Source: Acidobacteriaceae bacterium (GTDB lineage Bacteria; Acidobacteriota; Terriglobia; Terriglobales; Acidobacteriaceae). From it: 9,975 nucleotides of DNA. Below are positions 1 through 6,185 of this stretch, in pieces. A program made the position numbers and the translations under genes. Below the pieces are notes generated by a model. The model saw only the letters and a program-made list of their open reading frames with translations, ran no database searches and had not been told where the DNA came from. The stretch's first letter is position 1; every line of letters begins with the position of its first letter. The stretch spans positions 1 to 9,975 of the forward strand of contig PMSZ01000092.1 in assembly GCA_003168235.1 (NCBI GenBank), given 5' to 3'.

Positions 1-690
1 AACGAAATCAAGGGCAAGCCGGCACAGACCTATCTGCGTCCCGACCGCAAGTGGATTTTTGGCCAGCACTCGGACATTTACTACTATCAATTCTTCGATC
101 CCGACCGCAACGTTTTTGGCGGAGTATCGGTATTTCAGTTCGACCCGCATACGTTCCAGATGACGCATCGCATCGATGCTGACCGCGCGTACTGGTCGGA
201 CCTGACGAAGCGATGGGTCTACGAGAAGGGGTGGGAGCGCAGCCTGAACGGATCGGCACACGTGAGCGATCGGAAGTTCGATGTAGCCACGTACTCCGAA
301 CTCTCAGAACCGCCGTCTTATTTCAAGAAAGAGATCAAGCAATCGTCGGAGATGAGCTACGACGAACTGCGCCGCTACATTCACGATCTGGAGGAGAGCG
401 GCTTTGACGTGGTGCGGCTGCGGGTTCAGTTGCAGAAGAAGATTGCCTACCCGTTAATCACACTGGTGATGGCGGTGTTGGCCGTTCCGTTCGCGCTTTC
501 GGCGGGCAAGCGCTCTGCGCTGACCGGAGTCGCGACGGCCATAGGGATTGGCGTTGTCTATTGGACGATCAATGCTTTGTTCGAGGCGATGGGCAATCTG
601 AGTCAGCTTCCGCCGTCGGTCGCAGCCTGGTCTCCCGACCTGGTGTTCGGGTTTATTGGAGGCTACCTTATTCTCCGGATGCCAACCTGA
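1..690 (+). CDS. LptF/LptG family lipopolysaccharide export permease, C-terminal part (5' end outside window)
   Basis: The frame is open from base 1 and ends with TGA at 688-690, leaving 229 residues. The first ~145 residues look like the periplasmic beta-jellyroll domain (many aromatic and Asp/Arg turns, such as YYYQFFDPDRN). Three hydrophobic segments follow at about residues 148-169, 174-195 and 207-226, which matches the last three transmembrane helices of YjgP/YjgQ proteins. In the known Lpt system, LptF and LptG form the inner-membrane part of the LptB2FG transporter, which extracts lipopolysaccharide and passes it to LptC/LptA. The sequence does not decide between LptF and LptG. In-frame ATGs inside the window (for example 160) are internal, because similarity-like sequence continues to the window edge. 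No downstream gene lies on this strand, so it is probably the last gene of its unit. Confidence 0.88.
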   Translation, partial: NEIKGKPAQTYLRPDRKWIFGQHSDIYYYQFFDPDRNVFGGVSVFQFDPHTFQMTHRIDADRAYWSDLTKRWVYEKGWERSLNGSAHVSDRKFDVATYSELSEPPSYFKKEIKQSSEMSYDELRRYIHDLEESGFDVVRLRVQLQKKIAYPLITLVMAVLAVPFALSAGKRSALTGVATAIGIGVVYWTINALFEAMGNLSQLPPSVAAWSPDLVFGFIGGYLILRMPT

Positions 691-748
691 AGAAATGGAA
701 TGAGACCATCCGTTCATTGACAAGCTAATGACCCGATTGATTTTCTAA

Positions 749-780
749 TGCACTTTCCCGGTGCACTTTCTCTAGTGCAC
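749..780. repeat. TGCAC repeat cluster between convergent genes, possible weak terminator
   Basis: Three copies of TGCAC lie at 749-753, 762-766 and 776-780. TGCAC/GTGCA at 749-753/761-765 can form a 5-bp stem with a 7-base loop, followed on the plus strand by a pyrimidine-rich CTTTCTCT. GTGCAC at 761-766 and 775-780 can pair in an alternative stem. The cluster lies between the permease stop (690) and the lipoprotein stop (772), where a bidirectional terminator would be expected. There is no clean T-run, so terminator function is only a possibility. Confidence 0.3.
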
Positions 781-2277
781 GGCCAACCCACTGGGCGTTG
801 CCGGCGCGATGACGGTGAGCGGACTGCTCATGGCCCCGGTGATGGTGCTGACAGAAAAGACTGACAGGTTGTCGGAGTCGCTGTTCGACACGAAAAGAAA
901 CTGGCCCGTGTCATTCACGGTCGGGTGCATCGCCAGAGAAACCGGTTCGCTTCCAGTCGGCAAGTTCGGATTCGGGGAAAGCGCAGCCAGCGTGCCGGTG
1001 GTGGTATTGATGCGGAATGCAAAAATCTGGTTCGATAGTTCGGCGATCGAATAGAGGAAACTGTTGGTCGGGTCAACCACCATTTCGATCGGGTTGCTTC
1101 CGGCTGAAACGCTGCAAGAGGTTTGCGGAGCGCAGGTAACAGGAACCAGGAGGTTTTCAGTAACATCCTGCTGCGAGCAATTCGAGTTCTGCACGGTGCA
1201 CAACTGGAAAGGATTCAAGGATCCGGCCGAGGCTGCCTGATTGCCTACAAAAGCAAACACGCCGCCGGAATTTTCCCCAACCTGGTTTGTGTTGACAGCG
1301 ATCACCGAGATGGGGTCGGGCGCGGCGATGGCATAAGGCGAATTCGGCTGCTCGCTGAGCGTGCCTGTCGAACTGACTGCATAGATGCTCAGCGCATTGT
1401 CAACGGGTTTGGAGGGGACAGCGCAGGAGATCGTACAAAGGTCGTAATTGTCGGTCACGAAGAGAAGTTCCTCGGCGTTCGAAGAACCGGGAGGCGTGAA
1501 GGTGATGGCCGAAAGCGCACTTGGAGTCTTGCTGAGGAAGAGCGGACTTTGATAGGTGGTACTCTGGCTGACGAACGTTAAGGTCGTTGAGCTTACGGAA
1601 AATACGGAAATCGAGGGACAACCGATAAAGTTCGTCGCATCCGTAGCGGTTTGAGCAGCGGCCGCCGGCAGGGGGCAGGAGGACGGGAAGGGATATTGGC
1701 CCTCGTCAATCACGAACAAGAATTGTCCGGTGGAGTCCAGGGTCATGGCGGTAGCGGTGTCGGGGTAGTAACACCCAACTGAGCACGGGGGAGCGTACGC
1801 GCTGCAGGCAGTCCCATTGGGCGAGATGCAGGCCCAATTGACCCCGGTTCCAGGCGAGGAGAAGCTTCCGTCTGAGTTCACGGTATAGGGGTAGATCGAC
1901 GGCGCTATCGGGGTCGAGGAATCAGGCACGCATTGAGTACCCTGTACCAGACACGGCACACCCTGGTTCAGAACAAACGCGGCTGAATCGGTCGGATTGA
2001 GCACAATCTGCAGCGGGGCTCCACAGGGTAAGGGGTTTTGCTCGGTCGCCGCCGTGGGGCAAGTGGACGCATTGGAGTTGATCAAGGACAAAGCGCCGCT
2101 ATTCAGATTGATGGAAAAGGAACTTACATTGTTTCCTAGACCATTACTGTTGAGGCCCTGGGTCAGTACATATAAGAGTCCTGATGGACGGGACGATGAA
2201 CTGCCGCAATTGAGCAAAGCCAAACTCAGGGCGCACAGGCCCATGAGTGCCGCGACTCCACAGATTTTCTTCGACAT
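772..2277 (-). CDS. Lactonase-like beta-propeller lipoprotein
   Basis: This 501-residue protein has an N-terminal hydrophobic signal (residues 5-22) ending in LLNC with Cys24, followed by a Ser-rich linker. It is probably a lipoprotein, although Asn before the Cys is not a canonical lipobox. The mature part shows repeated beta-propeller blades of the type 'NPTDSAAFVLNQG', 'DSTGQFLFVIDEG', 'DPTNSFLYSIAEL' and 'NDTGQFLFVSNSDSDNLSVF'. It ends with the 'PSGLAVH' closure common in the seven-bladed 6-phosphogluconolactonase-like family. Enzyme activity is uncertain, since many secreted members have unknown substrates. It has about 16 Cys besides the lipid-attachment Cys, many in close pairs, suggesting disulfides outside the cytoplasm. 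The start is supported by AGGAG five bases upstream of the ATG. It lies 136 bp downstream of the histidine kinase on the same strand and may have its own promoter. Confidence 0.85.
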   Translation of the reverse strand: MSKKICGVAALMGLCALSLALLNCGSSSSRPSGLLYVLTQGLNSNGLGNNVSSFSINLNSGALSLINSNASTCPTAATEQNPLPCGAPLQIVLNPTDSAAFVLNQGVPCLVQGTQCVPDSSTPIAPSIYPYTVNSDGSFSSPGTGVNWACISPNGTACSAYAPPCSVGCYYPDTATAMTLDSTGQFLFVIDEGQYPFPSSCPLPAAAAQTATDATNFIGCPSISVFSVSSTTLTFVSQSTTYQSPLFLSKTPSALSAITFTPPGSSNAEELLFVTDNYDLCTISCAVPSKPVDNALSIYAVSSTGTLSEQPNSPYAIAAPDPISVIAVNTNQVGENSGGVFAFVGNQAASAGSLNPFQLCTVQNSNCSQQDVTENLLVPVTCAPQTSCSVSAGSNPIEMVVDPTNSFLYSIAELSNQIFAFRINTTTGTLAALSPNPNLPTGSEPVSLAMHPTVNDTGQFLFVSNSDSDNLSVFSVSTITGAMSSPLTVIAPATPSGLAVH

Positions 2278-2299
2278 CTATTCTCCTGCGGGATTCCTG

Positions 2300-2320
2300 A
2301 TCGGCGCCTTCTGCGCCGAT
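2300..2320 (-). other. Hairpin in the leader just upstream of the lipoprotein ribosome binding site
   Basis: ATCGGCGC (2300-2307) and GCGCCGAT (2313-2320) form a perfect 8-bp GC-rich stem with a 5-base loop. It ends about 10 bases from the AGGAG of the lipoprotein gene. No T-run follows on the minus strand, so it is not a standard intrinsic terminator for the kinase. A role as a leader element or mRNA-stability hairpin is inference. Confidence 0.45.
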
Positions 2321-2350
2321 TCGGGTGGTCAGCCGCTTCGGTTTCGAGTT

Positions 2351-2370
2351 GCGCGGGCGATGCCCCGCGC
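2351..2370. other. GC-rich hairpin between histidine kinase and lipoprotein genes
   Basis: GCGCGGG (2351-2357) and CCCGCGC (2364-2370) form a 7-bp stem with a 6-base loop, 44 bp beyond the kinase stop codon. It has no U-tract on either strand. It could slow transcription or protect the 3' end of the kinase transcript, but no specific function is supported. Confidence 0.35.
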
Positions 2371-2413
2371 GTGTCATCACACCCAAAGCTTATGGCTGAA
2401 ATATATTGGTTTA

Positions 2414-3880
2414 TCAGGAATGAGCGGGAAGAGCAAACCCCTGAACCGGAGGACGACCCTCCGGAATACGGATTTCCACCTGCAACCCACCCTCCTTGCG
2501 GTTGGATGCGCGAAGTTGCCCGTTGTGCAGCCTGATGGCACGGTCGGCGATCGATAAGCCCAGTCCCGCTCCACCGGTCAGGCGGTTGCGGGCATCGTCA
2601 AGACGATAAAAGGGTTCGAAGATCTTCGGTAGCGCCTCATCGGGAACACCCGGGCCGCAATCGAGTACGCGGATGATAATTTCCCCGTCCTGGCCGGCGT
2701 CGCCGGAGCTGCCGATCGACTCCTGTTTCGAATGCGATTCCAAATTCCGTTCCAACCGAACCTCCACCGTCGTTCCTTCTGAAGTATAGCGCGTGGCGTT
2801 CCTTATGACGTTCTCGACGGCGCTGCGAAGCAACTCGGGGTCGGCTTCGACCAGGAATTCATCTTCGGGATCGGACGACGCGGGATCGGACGAGGCTGTG
2901 ACACGGCAGCGACGGCCTGGATTTTCATACTCGGCATCGCGTGCCACTTCTTCCACCAGTTCGCGGAGCGAAATCTGACTTTTGTGCAAGCCGTCAGTCC
3001 CCGACTCCAGCCGCGAAATGGTCAGCAGCCGCTGGATCAGCTGATTCAACCGGTCGGCCTCCAGTTCGATTCGATTGAGTGAACTTTCAATTTCAGGCGT
3101 CGCCCGCTGGCGCGCCAGCCCAAGCGCCACGCTGAGCCTGGCCAGGGGAGAACGGAGCTCGTGGGAAACATCTTTCAGCAGCCGTGATTGCGACTCCACC
3201 AGCCGTTCGATCCGGTCCGCCATACGGTCGAAATCGCGCATCAACTCGGTCAGTTCGTCGTGCCGGCCGCTGGCGGGCGCGCCTGCGCGCGCGCTCAAGT
3301 CTCCTGCTGCCAGGCTCTGAGCAGCCCTTCGCAGACGTGTTACCGGACTCGCCATGGACCAGGCCAGCAGGTAGCAGATCAATCCGGAAGAAATAATTGC
3401 AATCGAGATTCCGAGCAGCGGGAGGTCATGGCGTCCGAAGAAGACTCCCGGTCCCGGCGGCAACTCCAAAATCAGGGTATAGCGTTTTCCATCCAGTGTC
3501 AGCGCTTCCCGCATAATGCGGTCGGGCAGAAGACTATCCATCCAGGTTCGATGGTGGAGAGAGGTATCGCGCGGTGGAACACCCCGTCGGACATCTTCGA
3601 TCCAGGGTGGAACCATGCGACCTCCGAGTTCGTGGCCGGAGGGATCGAAGACGAACGCGCGCACATGCTGAGTGTGCCCAAGCGCTTCCAGATAGTCGTG
3701 AGCGGCATGCTCACCGCCGCTCTGATATGCATTCACAGTTTCAGCCAAGGTTTGCAGACCCTGACTTGCAATGCCGCGGCGCGGCGGCTGCAGGGCGATC
3801 GTCACTAAAATCGCGAGCACCAGCGACAGCGCCAAGGCGGCCCAGAACGACAGAAATATTTTGAGAAAAAGACTTTTCAT
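2414..3880 (-). CDS. Two-component sensor histidine kinase, HAMP type (CpxA-like)
   Basis: This 488-residue inner-membrane kinase has TM1 at residues 7-30, a periplasmic sensor segment at about 31-150 and TM2 at about 154-174. A HAMP domain follows at about 174-228 (SPVTRLRRAAQSLAAGDLSAR). The HisKA H-box is KDVSHELRSPLARL, with phospho-acceptor His240. The HATPase domain has an N-box ENVIRNATRY (356-365), a G1 box VLDCGPGVPD, an F-box KIFEPFYR and a G2 box GGAGLGLSI. All catalytic motifs are intact. It would autophosphorylate on His240 and pass the phosphate to the response regulator encoded 29 bp upstream on the same strand. The order regulator-kinase and the short gap indicate one operon. 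The upstream AGAA-type Shine-Dalgarno is weak. The region between HisKA and HATPase contains a tandem duplication (SSDPASSDPE). The signal sensed is unknown; CpxA-like is a similarity label only. Confidence 0.93.
   Translation of the reverse strand: MKSLFLKIFLSFWAALALSLVLAILVTIALQPPRRGIASQGLQTLAETVNAYQSGGEHAAHDYLEALGHTQHVRAFVFDPSGHELGGRMVPPWIEDVRRGVPPRDTSLHHRTWMDSLLPDRIMREALTLDGKRYTLILELPPGPGVFFGRHDLPLLGISIAIISSGLICYLLAWSMASPVTRLRRAAQSLAAGDLSARAGAPASGRHDELTELMRDFDRMADRIERLVESQSRLLKDVSHELRSPLARLSVALGLARQRATPEIESSLNRIELEADRLNQLIQRLLTISRLESGTDGLHKSQISLRELVEEVARDAEYENPGRRCRVTASSDPASSDPEDEFLVEADPELLRSAVENVIRNATRYTSEGTTVEVRLERNLESHSKQESIGSSGDAGQDGEIIIRVLDCGPGVPDEALPKIFEPFYRLDDARNRLTGGAGLGLSIADRAIRLHNGQLRASNRKEGGLQVEIRIPEGRPPVQGFALPAHS
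2866..2895. repeat. 15-bp tandem duplication inside the histidine kinase gene
   Basis: CGGGATCGGACGACG at 2866-2880 is followed directly by CGGGATCGGACGAGG at 2881-2895, 14 of 15 identical. On the coding strand it gives SSDPASSDPE at about residues 329-338, in the loop between the dimerisation/H-box and ATP-binding domains. The unit is a multiple of three, so the frame is kept. It looks like a recent slippage duplication in a flexible loop. Confidence 0.8.
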
Positions 3881-3909
3881 TGCATCGCTATTTCTTCGGC
3901 TTCGCCGCG

Positions 3910-4620
3910 CTACTTTTTGGGCTTGGCCGCCGGGCGGGCGAACATGTAGCCCACGCCGCGAATCGTCTTGATGTGGTCCCCGTCCTCTTCGGAGTCGCCC
4001 AGCTTGCGGCGCACCTTGCTGACATGCATATCGATGCTGCGATCGAAGGGCATGAATTTCCGGCTGAGTACGGCGTTCACCAATCTTTCCCGCGTCACCA
4101 CTCGTCCCGCCTCGCGCAACAGAACCTCCAGCAGATTAAATTCGACCGAAGTCAAGTCGACCGGCTGCCCGGCCCGCTGCACGCTTCGTGTCGCCGGATC
4201 GAGGTCGACGTCGCCCACGCTCAGCACTTCGGGCACTTCGTCCGCGGCGCGCGTTGGTTTGGCCCGGCGCAAGACGGCGCGGATCCGCGCCACCAGTTCG
4301 CGCGGATTAAATGGCTTCGGAAGATAATCGTCCGCGCCGATTTCGAGCAGCAGCACTTTATCGAACTCGTCGCCAACGCCACTGAGTACGATGATGGGCG
4401 TTTCCACTCCCGATTGGCGGAGTTGCTTGCACACGTCGACGCCACTGATGACAGGGAGCCGTAAATCGACCAAAATCAAGTTCGGTTTGGCGACCATGGC
4501 CTGGTCGAGTCCGCTTTTGCCGTCGCCTGCGAGAACCGCCCGAAACCCCTCGCTTTCGAGCAGCATTCCGATGGTATCCCGCAGACTTTCGTCGTCATCG
4601 ATTACTAAGATTGTCTGCAT
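3910..4620 (-). CDS. Response regulator, OmpR/PhoB family (CpxR-like)
   Basis: The protein has 236 residues from ATG at 4620. A TTG two codons further up (4626) is an alternative start. The receiver domain starts with ILVIDDDESLRDT; the acidic pocket is DDD and the phospho-acceptor Asp lies in LILVDLRLP (residue 52 from the ATG). The switch residue is Ser in IVLSG and the conserved Lys is in DDYLPKPF. A winged-helix DNA-binding domain follows, with FNLLEVLLREAGRVVTRE and the recognition-helix stretch FDRSIDMHVSKVRRKLG, ending GVGYMF. It would bind DNA when phosphorylated by the kinase encoded just downstream. It starts 77 bp after the ATPase stop. There is no good Shine-Dalgarno upstream of either start, and a -10-like TAAAAT lies very close, so the mRNA may be almost leaderless. 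Confidence 0.93.
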   Translation of the reverse strand: MQTILVIDDDESLRDTIGMLLESEGFRAVLAGDGKSGLDQAMVAKPNLILVDLRLPVISGVDVCKQLRQSGVETPIIVLSGVGDEFDKVLLLEIGADDYLPKPFNPRELVARIRAVLRRAKPTRAADEVPEVLSVGDVDLDPATRSVQRAGQPVDLTSVEFNLLEVLLREAGRVVTRERLVNAVLSRKFMPFDRSIDMHVSKVRRKLGDSEEDGDHIKTIRGVGYMFARPAAKPKK

Positions 4621-4630
4621 GGGCAAGCTG

Positions 4631-4660
4631 ATTTTAACGTAGTCGTGGTGTGAGAGTGAA
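4631..4660 (-). promoter_or_regulatory. Candidate promoter of the response regulator/kinase operon
   Basis: On the minus strand a -10-like TAAAAT (4636-4631, 5 of 6 to consensus) lies 18 bases after a -35-like TTCACT (4660-4655, 4 of 6). A transcription start about 7 bases downstream would fall at about 4624, only 3-4 bases before the ATG at 4620. This fits with the lack of a ribosome binding site. It is a motif match only. Confidence 0.35.
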
Positions 4661-4697
4661 GGATTGCCGGAGGAAGCCGCGGGTTTTTACAAGCTTT

Positions 4698-5882
4698 TTA
4701 CAACTCAGCAGTAGCTTCCCGCTTTCGGGGATCGGGGATCGGCCGGGGCGGACTATGGGGAATGGGGATTTCGGCGATGGCTTCCCGGATTTCGGTTTCC
4801 GTGAGAGTGAGCGCGGTGGCCGCGGCCAAGGTCCAGGCCGTAGAGTCGGCCAGACGGGTGTAGGTTTGTTCGGCGTACTGTTCGAAGCCGGCGAGAGCTT
4901 GGCTGGCTGCGTCGCAGAGTGCTCCGAGCACCTGTGGTTGTAGAGCTTCGAAGGCTTGGCGAAGGGAGAACAGCGTGCGGAGCCGCGGGGGTTCGGCGAG
5001 GTCGACAAACAACGCGCGGCGGTTGATGGCGTCGGGGAGTTCGTGCTTGAAATCCGCGGAGAGGACCAGGATGACGGGCGCGGTTTCGTCGGCGATTTTG
5101 GCCAGTGAAGATGTTAGGGCGGTGGGAATGCGATGGACGTCGTCGAAGGCCAGAATGCGCTGCTGCTCGGCGACTTTTTGCATTTGGTTCGCGGTGTTGG
5201 GAAGAGTTTGGAGCGGTGTGCGCGCAGGGTCTAGAAGCGAGCGGAGCATGCGGGCGGCGGTGGATTTGCCGGTTCCGGAGGCGCCGCGCAAGATGAGGAT
5301 GGGGTACGGACCTTCGGGGCGCATGGCGGCGGTGAGCCAGGTGAGCGTGCGGGTCCAGGATGGGCCGGCGGGGATGTTCAGCAGGATGCGGAGGCTTTCG
5401 AGCGTGCCGGTTTCGGAGGCGGCGGGCGCGGGGAGTTGGCCGGTGTCGGAGCCGCGTTGAAACGCGAAAGCGACGCCGTCTTTGGGCTCCCAACCGTGCT
5501 TGGAGATTTCGACGCAGCGGGATTCGGAATCGGCGAGATCGAGGACGATGGTTTGGTTGCCGGGCAGCAGGCGGGGGCCCGCGGGGGCTTCGCCAGTCTG
5601 GCCGAATTGCGCTTGAGCCTGGAGGGTGTGAAGCACGGTTCGTAACGCGTGCGCCGTGGGCGGGGCGTTGGTTTCGTTCCGGTAGCGGTTGACCATCCAG
5701 GCTTTGAAGTCGAGAGAGTTCAGCGGGTAGGCGCTGGTCGAGATGGCGCTTTGGGGGACGTTGGCGAAGTGCTCACCTCTATGCGAGCGGAAGAGGGAGC
5801 AAACGGCGGCGATTTCGAGCAGGCTGCTGACCTGCTCGCCGCGACGGAATTTGGGAGGGGCGTGCATATGTTTCTCTGGCAT
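4698..5882 (-). CDS. AAA-type ATPase of phage/plasmid-like (primase-helicase-associated) family, function unknown
   Basis: This 394-residue protein has a Walker A motif GASGTGKST (residues 200-208) and a Walker B-like ILAFDDVH (Asp247, Asp248). A possible sensor/arginine element is INRRALFVDL (about 286-295). The N-terminal ~150 residues carry a block (FKAWMVNRYRNET, then EISKHGWE) that I recognise from a family of bacterial proteins with phage-D5/DUF927-like ATPases. In those, 'RGPYPVLVLxGExGxGKSTxARxLRxLxDP' is typical, and GPYPILILRGASGTGKSTAARML matches. Known relatives are often encoded on mobile or accessory DNA and their role is not established. A C-terminal Pro-rich tail (PIPHSPPRPIPDP) ends the protein. 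I chose ATG 5882. ATG 5867, preceded by AGAGAA, is an alternative. The frame stays open up to 6158, but that part overlaps a better-supported gene remnant in another frame. Confidence 0.72.
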   Translation of the reverse strand: MPEKHMHAPPKFRRGEQVSSLLEIAAVCSLFRSHRGEHFANVPQSAISTSAYPLNSLDFKAWMVNRYRNETNAPPTAHALRTVLHTLQAQAQFGQTGEAPAGPRLLPGNQTIVLDLADSESRCVEISKHGWEPKDGVAFAFQRGSDTGQLPAPAASETGTLESLRILLNIPAGPSWTRTLTWLTAAMRPEGPYPILILRGASGTGKSTAARMLRSLLDPARTPLQTLPNTANQMQKVAEQQRILAFDDVHRIPTALTSSLAKIADETAPVILVLSADFKHELPDAINRRALFVDLAEPPRLRTLFSLRQAFEALQPQVLGALCDAASQALAGFEQYAEQTYTRLADSTAWTLAAATALTLTETEIREAIAEIPIPHSPPRPIPDPRKREATAEL

Positions 5883-5985
5883 GAGAGTACGGGGTGTGGG
5901 AGAGGGGAATCCGTAAAGCGGGCGGGAAGTTGTTGAAAGGGAGGGAGATTGAGTTGGCGGTTTTCGGTTACCGGCGATACCGGCC

Positions 5986-6161
5986 TTAGCGAAGCTCCTC
6001 TCCGAACCCACCCCGGTCCTGTAGCGGAACACGTGCCTTGCATAACGGGCACATGGACGGCTCCCAGAAGGTATTTGGGCGCACGGCGATCGTCTCCAGA
6101 GGGATGCTCCTATCTTCAGAGAACTTCTGCGCATCCGTTCCCAGTACGAGAAGCGCACCGA
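5986..6161 (-). pseudogene. Phosphoribosyltransferase (orotate PRTase-like), C-terminal remnant cut by the insertion sequence
   Basis: Reading the minus strand from the left end of the insertion sequence gives 57 codons and TAA (5988-5986). The sequence starts GALLVLGTDAQKF, continues IPLETIAVRPNTFWEPSMCPLC and ends with KARVPLQDRGGFGEELR. The pattern P-x(4)-W-x-P-x(2)-CPLC-x(3)-(V/I)PL is the C-terminal signature I know from orotate-phosphoribosyltransferase-like proteins, where the CPLC lies near the C-terminus. The N-terminal and PRPP-binding parts are absent: the sequence before residue 1 is the terminal repeat of the insertion sequence, and the other side of the element holds a different gene. 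The remnant is therefore very likely non-functional. It is followed by about 100 bp and then the ATPase gene. Confidence 0.6.
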
Positions 6162-6180
6162 GGGTGCGCGACAGAGAAGT
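6162..6180 (+). repeat. Left terminal inverted repeat of the insertion sequence
   Basis: GGGTGCGCGACA plus a matching AAGT at 6177-6180, inverted relative to 7996-7978. The first bases also pair with the flank: GCGCACC (6153-6159) and GGTGCGC (6163-6169) form a perfect 7-bp stem with a 3-base loop that straddles the junction. This stem follows the transposase stop and could act as a weak 3' structure. Confidence 0.7.
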
Positions 6181-6185
6181 GGAAG

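Noticed and set aside
1123..1581. Long plus-strand ORF opposite the lipoprotein gene
   Set aside because: It is an antisense shadow with no domain-like pattern; the minus-strand product has a signal peptide and propeller repeats.
5883..6158. N-terminal extension of the ATPase frame by 92 residues
   Set aside because: The extension has low-complexity, Arg/Ser-rich composition without family likeness and overlaps the phosphoribosyltransferase remnant, which reads well in another frame.
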